Below, in pieces: positions 1 through 10,320 of a DNA stretch of 40,585 nucleotides. Source of the stretch: Novosphingobium sp. AP12 (GTDB lineage Bacteria > Pseudomonadota > Alphaproteobacteria > Sphingomonadales > Sphingomonadaceae); the NCBI RefSeq assembly GCF_000281975.1, contig NZ_AKKE01000036.1:1-40585 (forward strand), read 5' to 3'. Below the pieces are notes generated by a model, which worked only from the letters and a program-made list of their open reading frames with translations, had not been told where the DNA came from and made no database searches. A program made the position numbers and the translations under genes. How positions within the stretch are numbered: the first letter of the stretch is position 1; every line of letters begins with the position of its first letter.

Positions 1-47
1 ACCTGGGCGACGAGGTTCGCGCCATGGCCAAGAAGATGCTGGGCTGA
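1..47 (+). CDS. 3' end of an unidentified gene (partial)
   Basis: An open frame enters from the left edge and ends at TGA 45-47, giving a C-terminal tail LGDEVRAMAKKMLG. The mix of charged and hydrophobic residues looks like a helical protein end, but 14 residues are too few to name a family. It is possible that this is not coding at all, because the decayed IS66 frame on the other strand runs close to it. Confidence 0.3.
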   Translation, partial: LGDEVRAMAKKMLG

Positions 48-59
48 TGTTGCTGACGG

Positions 60-521
60 CTGTTCGCAGAACCGGCCGACAATACCGACGGGTAGTGGCG
101 CGACAATGCGGTTCTCATCCGCGTCGTGCCACCGCTTGCGGCGATAGCGGACCACGCCAACGCTGATCCGAAGATTCCGAACCAGAACGTTTTCATAACC
201 TTTGAAACGTGATCAGCCGGGAGGCGCTGCCTTGAGCGTCACTTCCCGGCCCATCGTCAGCTTCGACTTTACCGCACCTCGCGTGCGTTTGCGCCGCGTT
301 TTGCCACTCGGCGCGGTAGCCTTCTTCATCCCGGACGGCTTCGTCTTGTTGAACTTTGGCCTGGGCGGGTGCCCTTTGAGCTGGGCAATCTTGACCTTCA
401 GCGCCTGGTTCTCGCGCTTCAAAGCCGCATTCTCGGCAGTGAGGTATTCGACTTTTTCCTCAAGTCAGTCACAGCGCTCGACCAGCGCCGCCACAACACG
501 GCGCAGATCCAAATCCGCCAT
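60..521 (-). pseudogene. IS66-family transposase, N-terminal relic with two stops
   Basis: Read from ATG at 521 downward, the frame gives MADLDLRRVVAALVERCD, a stop, then a leucine-zipper-like stretch (LEEKVEYLTAENAALKREN) and the lysine/proline-rich block GHPPRPKFNKTKPSGMKKAT typical of IS66-family transposases. A second in-frame TGA follows LKAAPPG. The same frame then continues as SRFKGYENVLVRNLRISV, VGVVRYRRKRWHDADENR and IVAPLPVGIVG, which is the next conserved block of the family. It stops making sense near position 60-75. The DDE catalytic core is absent, so only about a third of the transposase remains. The uninterrupted frame across two nonsense codons marks a dead, slowly decaying insertion sequence. 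I did not find its terminal inverted repeats. Confidence 0.75.
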
Positions 522-1112
522 CTCAGCGCTGATGTCGTCGCCTTGTGCCACCCGTAGCGTGAATCACACTGCTGCGACTTTGCATAGCCTGACCGCCCGG
601 GAGTTTCCCTCGGTTACCATTCTCGTCCCTAGGATCGATCAGCGGCCGGACTTTTCCCGTTGTGCTAGCAGGGCGCATTGCCTTGGCTTGGGAATCTGCC
701 CCGACGTGAGCACGTGAACACGTGAGCAACGCATCGTCCGCCGCCGCCTTTCGATCGGCGGCACCGCTCGTTTTGATCGGGTCCCCCGCCGGTAAGACGC
801 ACCAAGGCGCAGCATATGCGCGGGATCTCAAGAGGGCGACGACCACGCGACTGCTCATAATCACCCACACGGTTGCGGCGTGCGGTGTCTTCGCCACGCG
901 CACCGCGGCTCCCGGCCGGCATGTGGAAATTTGCAAGATGGACAGCGGGATTGCGCAGATCGGCGCGGCCTAGCATGGCGGCCTCGGCCTCCCAGCTGAC
1001 ATTGCGACCTGGCCCCGGCGCCCGAAGGATAGCCACAAAATCCTGGCGACCGGCCAAAGGTCGTCTACCGATTTTCCGTCGAGTAGCAGCATCTTCCGGC
1101 AGCCGGCTGCGC
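522..1112. other. Gap without a supportable gene
   Basis: Several overlapping open frames exist on both strands, but none has a ribosome binding site, a recognisable domain or a consistent codon pattern. The first part (522-610) probably still belongs to the left flank of the dead IS66 element. A small inverted repeat, GCCGCC with GGCGGC around an 8-nt loop, lies near 740-765, and three tandem octamers lie at 704-727. The 3' end of the ATPase gene on the minus strand faces into this gap. Confidence 0.5.
704..727. repeat. Three tandem copies of an ACGTGARC octamer
   Basis: ACGTGAGC, ACGTGAAC and ACGTGAGC follow each other without spacing. Each junction creates or nearly creates CACGTG. The repeat sits in the non-coding gap between the IS66 relic and the ATPase gene, so it could be a small regulator-binding array or a chance expansion. 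Confidence 0.6.
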
Positions 1113-3734
1113 TTACAGCCTGATGCGGTTCCCCTCCACGTGCCGGAACGCCCGTTCCCGGCAGGTCAGCAGGATCACCTGCATGCGCTCCGAAGCTTCG
1201 GCGATGAGGTCGATCATGGCGTCGAGGCGGATGTCGTCGGCGTAGACGAGCGGGTCATCGAGGATCAGCGAGACGGGGCGGCCTTCTTCCAGCAGCATGT
1301 CGGCGAAGGCGAGGCGGGTCAGGACGGCGAGCTGTTCCTGGGTGCCGCGCGAGAGGTGTTCGCAGGCTTCCTCGAGGCCGCCGCGACGGATCGAGGCGAG
1401 GCCGAGGTCTTCCCCGAAGGCGGGCTCGGCGCCGTGGAGAATGCGGCCCACGTATCGGGCCGCTCGGGTGGCGACGGGACCGGTGATGGTGCGCGCGGTC
1501 TCGGCCTGGGCTTGCGACAGGGTAGTGCGCAGCAGGCGCAGCGTTTCGCCTTCCTCCTCGATGCGCATGAGCGCGGTCTGCGCTGCTGCCGCTTCGTCCC
1601 GCGCGGCTTCGGCGTGCTCGGCCAGGCCCTTGCCGCCTTCGCTCTCCACCCGCGCCTCCAGTCCGGCGATGCGCAAGGTGACGTCGGAGCGGGCCTGTTC
1701 GGCGGCCTTTCGCCTAGCATCGAGGGTGGCGATTTGGCGGCGCAAGGCTTCCTCGTTGAACGCGGCGACGGCGGTGCGCGCCTCCTCCAGCGCGACGGTG
1801 CCGGCGGCGGCCTGTTCTCGAGCAGCGGGTAGGGCGGCAGCGAGGTCGGCGAAGTCGGCGTGGGCGGCGAGGCGCTCCAGGTCCTGCGCGAGGCTGGCGC
1901 AGTCGTTAGCGGCGGTCTGCTCGGCGACCGCGAGCGGGGTGTCGGCCTTCTCCGCCTCGCGCAGGTCCGCGGCCGCCTGCGCGTGGACAGCTTCGGCGCG
2001 GGCGAAGGCGGTTTCTGCTTCCTCGCGCTGTGCTTCAATTTGCGCGATCGGCAAGGTTTCCTCGGCGGCGACCGGGGCAAGGGGATTAATGGCGACGAAG
2101 GCTTTCAGCGCGTCGGCGCCGGCTGCCAGGGCGAGATCGCGGTCGGCGGGAGCGGCAGCGAGGATGTGCGCGGCGAGCGTGTCGGCCTGGCGCTGGGCCT
2201 CGCGCGCGGCTTCGTTGCGGGCGCGCGCTTCAGCGGGGCTAGCGAGGGCCCACTCGTCGAGCAGCGCAGCGCGGCGGGCACTGGCGGCGTCGAGCGCGGC
2301 CTTGGCGCCGGCGATGGCCAGGGGCGGGCGCAGCACGAGTTCGCCGCCACCGGGCAGGCCGATGCGGGTCTCGCGGGTCAGCGTCCATGCGCCGGGGGCG
2401 AGGGGGGCGCCGTCGCGGGTCAGGTCAGCGGCGCCGATGAGTTCGACGCGGGTGCCGTCGGCTTCCAGCAAGGTGCGGTGGCGCACCACTTCGCGCTCGG
2501 CGGCGTCAAGGTCATCGAGGACCTGCGCCGGTACGCTGCGCGCGGCCTCGGCGGCGAGGGCTTCGCGCCGGATTTCGAGGGCGAGGACTTCGGTGTGGCG
2601 GCTGTGAGCGGCGGCGACGCCTTCGTGGCGGCGGCGCGCGGTCTCGCGCTCATGGGCGGCGGCGAGGGCGGTGCGGGCGGCGTCGCGCTCGGTCCGCGCG
2701 GTGTCGAGGCGCTGCGCCGCGTCGGCGACCTTGGTGCGCGCGGTGTCGAGAGTGTCCGCCAGCGCGGCCCGTTCGGCCCGGGCGGCATCGCGCCGCGCTT
2801 CCGCCCCGCTGCGCCGTTCCAGCGTCTGCGCGTGGCGGTCGGACAGGTCTTGCAGGCCCGAGAGCCGGCCCGCAGCGCCCGCCGCCTCGGCCTGGCGGCG
2901 GGCGAGGATCTGCGCGGCGCCGCGCGCGGTTTCCAGCCTCTTCTCGAGGTCGGCGCGGGTCTCGGCGTCGTGGTCGTCGTCGAGGTCCCGGCGCAGGGTT
3001 GCCAGCTGGCGGCGGGCTTGGTCGAGATCGGCAAAAGCGGCTTCCAGGGCCCGCTCGCGGCTCTCGGCCTCGGCCAGCGCCTCGGTGGCGGCGGCGAGGC
3101 GCTGCTGCGCGAGGCCGAGGCGGCCCAGCTTAGCGACCTGGCCTTTGTCGGTGAAGAACTGGCGGAACTGGCCTTCGACGCGGCCTTGCACCCGCTCGAA
3201 CGCGGCGCTGCCAAGGATCGTCCCGGCCTCGCCCTCGAGCGTCGCGCCGATAAGGTCGCGCACGCGCCCGCCCGGCGCGGTGACCGACAGGCCGTCGGCC
3301 TGCGCCACCCATAGCATGCCGAGCACGCCGGCGAGGTCGGTATCGAAATTGCGGCCCTGCGCCTCGAAGCCGAGCAGGCGCTGCAGGCGCTCCTCGGCCT
3401 CGGCGTTCTGGCTGCGCCCGTCGGGGCCGGAAAGCTCCGCCATGGCGCGGCCGATGAAGCGCTTCTTCAAGGAGTACTCCGCGCCGCCGACCGCGAAATC
3501 GAGCTCGACTTCAGGCGCCACCTCGTCGCCGTGGGGCTGGAACGAGGAGATGAGCTGGGTCTTCGAACCGTACTTGAGGAACAGCGCGGCGCGCACCGCC
3601 TCGAGCATGGTGGACTTGCCCGCCTCGTTGCACTCGATGACGATGTTGAGGCCGGAGGTCAGCCCGGCGATCTCGCGGCGCTCGCGGAACTTGCGGAAGT
3701 TCTCGAGCGCGATGCGGCGGATGAGCAGGCTCAT
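1113..3734 (-). CDS. SbcC/YhaN-like AAA ATPase, DNA double-strand-break repair
   Basis: The 873-residue protein has an SMC/Rad50 layout. An N-terminal ATPase lobe carries the P-loop CNEAGKST at residues 35-42. A long Ala/Glu/Arg-rich coiled coil fills the middle (about 200-720). A C-terminal lobe has an ABC signature (LSRGTQEQL) and a Walker B followed by a D-loop (LILDDPLVYADD). It is shorter than E. coli SbcC (about 1050 residues) and closer to YhaN-type ATPases. The position where the first P-loop glycine is expected is Glu34, which may be a family trait. The start ATG at 3734 overlaps the stop of the upstream nuclease gene by 4 bp, so the two are co-translated and presumably form an Mre11/Rad50-like complex that processes DNA ends. 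Function is inferred from family and neighbour. Confidence 0.88.
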   Translation of the reverse strand: MSLLIRRIALENFRKFRERREIAGLTSGLNIVIECNEAGKSTMLEAVRAALFLKYGSKTQLISSFQPHGDEVAPEVELDFAVGGAEYSLKKRFIGRAMAELSGPDGRSQNAEAEERLQRLLGFEAQGRNFDTDLAGVLGMLWVAQADGLSVTAPGGRVRDLIGATLEGEAGTILGSAAFERVQGRVEGQFRQFFTDKGQVAKLGRLGLAQQRLAAATEALAEAESRERALEAAFADLDQARRQLATLRRDLDDDHDAETRADLEKRLETARGAAQILARRQAEAAGAAGRLSGLQDLSDRHAQTLERRSGAEARRDAARAERAALADTLDTARTKVADAAQRLDTARTERDAARTALAAAHERETARRRHEGVAAAHSRHTEVLALEIRREALAAEAARSVPAQVLDDLDAAEREVVRHRTLLEADGTRVELIGAADLTRDGAPLAPGAWTLTRETRIGLPGGGELVLRPPLAIAGAKAALDAASARRAALLDEWALASPAEARARNEAAREAQRQADTLAAHILAAAPADRDLALAAGADALKAFVAINPLAPVAAEETLPIAQIEAQREEAETAFARAEAVHAQAAADLREAEKADTPLAVAEQTAANDCASLAQDLERLAAHADFADLAAALPAAREQAAAGTVALEEARTAVAAFNEEALRRQIATLDARRKAAEQARSDVTLRIAGLEARVESEGGKGLAEHAEAARDEAAAAQTALMRIEEEGETLRLLRTTLSQAQAETARTITGPVATRAARYVGRILHGAEPAFGEDLGLASIRRGGLEEACEHLSRGTQEQLAVLTRLAFADMLLEEGRPVSLILDDPLVYADDIRLDAMIDLIAEASERMQVILLTCRERAFRHVEGNRIRL

Positions 3735-4864
3735 GCGGCGGACTCCCCCCCAATGCTGTTATGGCGAAGGACTTCGACGAAGAGGCGCTCCAGCGCGCGG
3801 CGGGCGCGGGGGGCATCGGGGCCGTCGGCGTCGATCTTGGCCCGCAGCAGGGCGCCGGCGCGGCCGATCATGCCTTCGGTGGAAAGCGCGGCGAGGTCTT
3901 CCTCGGTGGGTTTGGCGACCACGTCGGCGTCGCGGACGTCGAGGTTGCGCAGGCGGTGCGCCATGTCGTCCTCGGTGCGGCTCAGGATCGCGACGCGGTC
4001 GGTCAGCGGGACGATGCCCGAGAGGCTGAGGCGCAGCAGCGTGGCGGCGGGCTCGCAGGCGGCGAGGAGGTCGTCGCAGAGCGCCGCAAAGCCCTCAGCA
4101 TCGGCGATCGGCCAGTCGCGCTGGAGCCACTGGTAGCGCCCGGTGCGCAGCGGGGTGACGACGGGCAGGACGTCGGGCTCGAGGTCGACGATCAGGCACT
4201 GGCCCGGCAGGTCGCGCCCGGCCTGGAAACCGTCGGTCTCGGGCGTGCCGGAGTACCAGGTGCGCGCATCGACCGAGAGCGTGCCGTGCCAGTCGCCGAG
4301 CGCCAGGTAGTCAAGCTTTGACAGCTGCGCGCGGCCCGGCGGGATGAGATTGGGCGCCTCGCCCTGCGACCCGAAATCGCGGATCGATCCATGCGCGAGG
4401 CCGATCCGCAGCCGCGCGCCGGGGGTCTCCATGCGCTCGAAGGCTTCGGTCGGATCGTCGCGCGTGTGGCGGTGGAGCAGGGGGGCGGGGAGCAGCCAGA
4501 CGCCGTCCTCGATCTCGCGGGGCGTGGGCTCGGCCAGCACCGCGACGCGCGGCCCCGCGCGCCGCCGCACACGGTCCCAAAGCCCGCCGTTGCGCGCGAA
4601 ATCATGGTTGCCGGGCAGCAGCCACCAGCGGCAGCCATGGCGCTCCATGCGGGTGACCGCCTGGACGACAGTGCGCTCGTCCGGCCCCTCGGTGTCGAAC
4701 ACATCGCCGGCTACCAGCACATGGCCGGCGCCGTGCTCGGCGGCGGCCCGCCCTAACGCGTCGATCGCATCGAAGCGCGCTTCGGTAAGCGCGGTGCGGG
4801 TGGCGGCCTCGAAGCGGCCGAAGGGCTTGCCGAGCTGCCAGTCGGCGGTGTGGATGAAGCGCAT
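3731..4864 (-). CDS. SbcD/YhaO-like metallophosphoesterase (DNA repair exonuclease)
   Basis: A 377-residue calcineurin-like phosphoesterase and the nuclease partner of the downstream ATPase. The metal-binding motifs are all visible: HTADWQLG at residues 5-12, AGDVFD near 55, PGNHDF near 90, LAHGS near 165 and LGDWHG near 195. The second motif residue is Gln where many Mre11 proteins have His. I chose the ATG at 4864 because the hydrophobic strand MRFIHTADW begins there, and the longer upstream frame has no family features. The C-terminal half (about 230-377) is the capping and dimerisation region. The 3' end overlaps the ATPase start as ATGA. Likely role: Mn-dependent trimming of DNA ends or hairpins. 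Confidence 0.87.
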   Translation of the reverse strand: MRFIHTADWQLGKPFGRFEAATRTALTEARFDAIDALGRAAAEHGAGHVLVAGDVFDTEGPDERTVVQAVTRMERHGCRWWLLPGNHDFARNGGLWDRVRRRAGPRVAVLAEPTPREIEDGVWLLPAPLLHRHTRDDPTEAFERMETPGARLRIGLAHGSIRDFGSQGEAPNLIPPGRAQLSKLDYLALGDWHGTLSVDARTWYSGTPETDGFQAGRDLPGQCLIVDLEPDVLPVVTPLRTGRYQWLQRDWPIADAEGFAALCDDLLAACEPAATLLRLSLSGIVPLTDRVAILSRTEDDMAHRLRNLDVRDADVVAKPTEEDLAALSTEGMIGRAGALLRAKIDADGPDAPRARRALERLFVEVLRHNSIGGESAA

Positions 4865-5499
4865 GGCTACGGCCTTAGCAGGTGAGGGGACTTGGGTGCG
4901 AGAGCCCGAGGGAAGGATGTGTAATTTGGGAGTGGTAACTGCACCGCTTGCCGCGCAAATGATCCCCGGAGACACACCTGCGGGCGGAGTATCGACCATG
5001 CTGCGCGGCACTTAAACGTCGCGCCAGCCAGGCATTTTGGGGGGATCGATAGATCGCGCGGTGCCCATTGCCTGTGTTCCCGGTTAGCCGGGCGCCCTTG
5101 CAGACCTGCGCGAGGCGGCAAGATATCCGATCGAAGCGTCTCACCGTGACAGTCCCGGTACGTCCAGTGCGCGCTTGAGCGACAAACTGGACGATGCGCG
5201 AGGGATTGGAAGGCGGGCCTGGCTGCAAGGCACAGCCGTCTGCCCATGTCAGCCATCCGTGTGCCGGGCGAGCGTCGGGGTGCCGGGTCTCGATGACAGC
5301 CCCTATCGCCGCGGTGGACCCGCGGGCGAGTTGGGCTTCTCGCAATCATCGGCATGTTCGATGAAACGCTGTCGCTGTTCCTTGGCTATCCGCAGTCCCC
5401 CGCGGGTCACATCCCATTCGCAATCAACAGTATTGCAGCGCATTGCATTCTACCGGCGCGCCGGATGATAGGTTGCGCGCGCGGATCCCGGCTTGATGC
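4865..5499. other. Gap between rpoD end and the nuclease gene
   Basis: Only low-quality overlapping frames are present on both strands, none with a Shine-Dalgarno sequence or a recognisable motif. The gap should contain the promoter of the nuclease/ATPase pair near 4865-5000 and the end of the rpoD transcript near 5400-5499. A perfect 12-bp palindrome CCGGCGCGCCGG lies at 5454-5465, but it lacks a following T-run and is too short to call a terminator. Confidence 0.5.
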
Positions 5500-7527
<2,028 letters not shown>

Positions 7528-7979
7528 ACTTCCGCCGTTTTCCGTGTGTCGAGGCGGCGACCGCACCGTCATGACATTTACCTGGAGTGGTGGGCGCCCT
7601 TGCCCGACAACGTCGATGAGTGCCAGTGGTCTTGTGGTCTCACGTCTGGTTGAGATCGGGCGGGCCGGGCACGCGATGAACTCAACGATCAGCGTAAGCA
7701 GGATCGCCTGATTGACAACAAAGACGGTCTGCAGTCGGTGAGCGCGAGACGGATCATGCCTGGCAGCGGCCAAACGGAGCCTTCGTCCCGTTTCTACGCC
7801 GCAACGCGTGGTCCGGGTTTCGGCGGGAGAAATTTCGGACACGCGTGCTATTTTCACGAGCCGGCCGGCGGCGGCGCCGAGCCGCGTACGCTAAAAAGGG
7901 CGATCATCCGGGAAACCCGGCTGCGCTTGCCGGCGTTTCCCCGGTCATGACTTACCAGCCATCGACCCGGAGAATTGCA
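7528..7979. other. Divergent promoter region of rpoD and the small exported protein
   Basis: About 450 bp separate the two divergent starts. On the minus strand a possible -35 TTGTCA (7718-7713) is followed 16 nt later by TACGCT, a weak candidate rpoD promoter. The open frames reaching into the gap are N-terminal extensions without family similarity. I see no small gene with a ribosome binding site. Confidence 0.35.
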
Positions 7980-8393
7980 ATGCGCACCATACCGACCTTG
8001 GCGGCAGTGCTTGCTGCCATCGCCATCGCATCGCCCGCCGTTTCCAGCGCCGAGGCGCCGCAGCAGCCCGAAGCGGCAGCAAGGTCCAGCGTTCCCGAGC
8101 CGGGCGATCCCGAGGCCCGCCGCCAGATGCTCAATGCCCAGCAGGCACAAGCCGCGCGTAAGCAGGTCGAGGCCAATAGCGCCAGCGAAGCCCATCACGA
8201 TGCCGCCGTCGCGCTGAATGAAATGGCAACACAGCACAACGATGTGCTCTACTCCGATGCGCTGACGCGCAACTCCGAGGCCCGGCAGGACTACCGCGCC
8301 GAGCGCAAGGAGTGGGAGCGTACCAATCCCTATTGCTGGGACGGCGACGCGGCGAAGTGCCCGGCCGATCCGGTCGCGCCCCCCGCGTACTGA
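7980..8393 (+). CDS. Small exported protein of unknown function
   Basis: A 137-residue protein. The start is ATG 7980, preceded by CGGAGA about 7 nt upstream. An N-terminal signal peptide is evident: MRTIPTL, a hydrophobic core of Ala/Ile, and a likely cleavage site after AVSSAEA near residue 24. The mature part is polar and helical, rich in Ala, Glu, Gln and Arg (about 35-110), and ends with a WERTNPYCWDGDAAKCPADP segment whose two cysteines could form a disulphide bond in the periplasm. I do not recognise a family. It is transcribed divergently from rpoD and stands alone. Confidence 0.7.
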   Translation: MRTIPTLAAVLAAIAIASPAVSSAEAPQQPEAAARSSVPEPGDPEARRQMLNAQQAQAARKQVEANSASEAHHDAAVALNEMATQHNDVLYSDALTRNSEARQDYRAERKEWERTNPYCWDGDAAKCPADPVAPPAY

Positions 8394-9501
8394 CGGACAG
8401 GATCGCCGTGCGATGCGCGGGCGGAACCCGGTCACGGCGGCATGAATCGCGTGCTCGCCCGCCCGCCGCGCTATTGAAAGCGCCGCGCCAATCTGTGCCG
8501 CTGCGGCCTTATTATTGGCGCGGTGTGGCGCTCCAGTTGTGCCGCGACCGCCGGCGAATGTTGGCTCGGCAGCAACGGCAGTTCGCCACATAGCCGTGAT
8601 CGCCTCGAGCGATCGTGCTGTTCGATGGAGCATGCCAGCCCAATCGGCATCGGATGATTTGAGGCAGGAAAATGAACATGGAGAGGGGCCCGATCCTCGG
8701 CTGCGCGGCGGGCATATTTTCAGCACCGCTTAGCTGTAGAGAAGCAGTCCGCGGGATTAACTTTCCGTCATTTGCTTCGGCAAAGTGGCGGGAAGTTGGC
8801 AGCGGCGGTCGGCGTTAAGGGGAAGAAGGGCCGAGCTGAACACCTTCGCGGTACCAGCCTTGAGGCTAAGAGGTCCTTTCAAGGACGGGCGCATTGCGGG
8901 ACGGTGTCATGACGCGGGCACCCGCGTAACCTGGGCGGGCGCTATACGTGACCTTCTGGTTTCGGCAGGGAAAGAGGCGGGCGGTGACAGCCTGGCAGAC
9001 CTCACTGGCGGCACGACTGCGCGGATCAGGCCGTCGCTTGCGCGCCAACCGTTCGCGGGACAGGTAACGGGGTTCGTGGGGCCGGTTTCCCGAACTGACC
9101 GGGTCGGCGGACTGCTACGACGCCGGGCAGGAGAAAGGGCAGGTTAGAGCTGGCCGTCGCTGCGATTTTCCGGAATGTCGCCGTTCGGGCCTGCTCATGC
9201 TCGGCGCAGCCGTGCGCAAGGCCGCGTGCAACCAGGACGCAAGGGCCGGAGAGGCGCCTTTGTCCCTGGTCCCGGAGGATTCTGGAGCGAATGCCTCGGA
9301 GAGCGTGCTGCCAAAGGATGCGGGCGTCGTTGCTGCCGCGACTGCGGCAGATGCCGGCAAGGAAACGCGTGTCCCAGAGATGAACGATTCTCATCGCGCT
9401 GACAGTGACAGGTCATCGGCCGGCCCCCGAACTGGTTGCCGATGAAGCGTTGTTACCAGCGAGAAGGCTTTATCTATGGTTGGGCTGTTTGGGTGCATGG
9501 A
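8394..9501. other. 1.1-kb gap, no supportable gene
   Basis: Many short overlapping frames run on both strands, with no convincing starts. The best small candidate is ATG 8672 (48 codons, stop 8816-8818), which follows GGCAGGAAA, but its product has no recognisable character. A frame at 9197-9445 is Ala-rich but lacks a ribosome binding site. I see no repeats, insertion sequence ends or RNA genes. Confidence 0.45.
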
Positions 9502-9675
9502 TCAGCCGCGGACCTTTGCTGCGTCTTCGTGCAGGGGATGCGGCTCTCGCCCGCCCAGGTTGATCAATGCTGGTCGATACCGCGCCGTGAAAAAGCCACC
9601 CGCGATGAGGGCCCAGATGAGCAGGACAAATCCTACCGCCAAACTCATTTTCGTGGAATAGAACACGTCGGGCAT
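9502..9675 (-). CDS. 57-residue single-pass membrane protein
   Basis: The start is ATG 9675, preceded by a near-perfect Shine-Dalgarno CCGGAGG six bases upstream, which decides against the longer upstream frame. The product begins MPDVFYSTKMS, has one transmembrane segment (residues about 10-30: LAVGFVLLIWALIAGGFF), and then a polar tail TARYRPALINLGGREPHP. The strong initiation signal, clean membrane topology and Arg/Lys just inside the membrane support a real gene. I do not recognise a family. A still smaller ORF with its own ribosome binding site lies 129 bp upstream on the same strand and may be co-transcribed. Confidence 0.6.
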   Translation of the reverse strand: MPDVFYSTKMSLAVGFVLLIWALIAGGFFTARYRPALINLGGREPHPLHEDAAKVRG

Positions 9676-9804
9676 CACAGACCTCCGGACCCATTTTGCG
9701 CTTAGCGGTTTTGACCACAATCCAGATTTCCATGCCGTAGAAAACGGGTGGCGGCGACTTCCTTCCGGTTCTTCGAGAAAGCAGTTGCCCCTCGCTGCGG
9801 GCAG

Positions 9805-9864
9805 TTATGCGATCAGGGCGACCAGGCAGGTCGTTGCGACACCGAGCGCAAGTCGGTCGACCAT
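9805..9864 (-). CDS. Possible 19-residue hydrophobic peptide
   Basis: ATG 9864 is preceded by GAGGAGCGAACG, a good Shine-Dalgarno at normal spacing. The product is MVDRLALGVATTCLVALIA, essentially a single membrane helix. It could be a membrane microprotein, or a leader peptide for the 57-residue gene downstream on the same strand. The evidence is only the initiation site and the hydrophobic composition. Confidence 0.35.
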   Translation of the reverse strand: MVDRLALGVATTCLVALIA

Positions 9865-10320
9865 CGTTCGCTCCTCGTAATCCTGCGAGCGATGGCGCGG
9901 CCTCTCATAAATCAAATATTTGCCCCATGGTGATCCATAGAAAGGTGCCTCATCGATCATGCGTTGGAACTGGCAACTTGCCGATTGGCTTAGTTGTGAC
10001 TTCAACCCGGCTCGCCTGCGAGCAGCCGGGGAGCGGTTCCTGAGAGGCTCATCGGCCGTGGACGGCAGGTGTGGAAACGCACAATTGGAACCGTCGTTGA
10101 TTTAAGAATCTTGACTTTGTCATCTGCCAAAATCAGCCGCAGCAAGACATTCGCGCCGACCGTGTCTTATTTATATTGGGTGTCATCGCTGCCTTGTGGC
10201 GTGGCGTCATGACGTATCCACTCGATCGAGCAGAGCGGGCATATCACTGGGAGATTGGCACGCTGCTGCAATCGTCGATTAATTTATTGAAACAAGGTGT
10301 ACGATCCATCTAGACATTGA
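9865..10320. other. Upstream region of the Slam-type operon
   Basis: About 450 bp without a supportable gene. The right half (10100-10320) is clearly more AT-rich than its surroundings, with TTGACT at 10111-10116 and TATATT near 10173, but no pair with proper spacing. A promoter for the outer-membrane translocator gene is expected here. I did not see a clear Fur-type operator. Confidence 0.4.

Noticed and set aside
873..3314. Very long plus-strand open frames opposite the ATPase gene
   Set aside because: They are antisense shadows of a GC-rich Ala/Arg/Glu coiled-coil gene; the minus-strand frame has P-loop, ABC signature and Walker B.
5454..5465. CCGGCGCGCCGG palindrome downstream of rpoD as a terminator
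   Set aside because: It has no loop and no T-run, and in a GC-rich genome such short palindromes are common.
8672..8818. 48-codon ORF with an AGGAAA upstream
   Set aside because: The only support is a moderate Shine-Dalgarno; the peptide has no membrane segment or motif, so I left it as a note in the gap.
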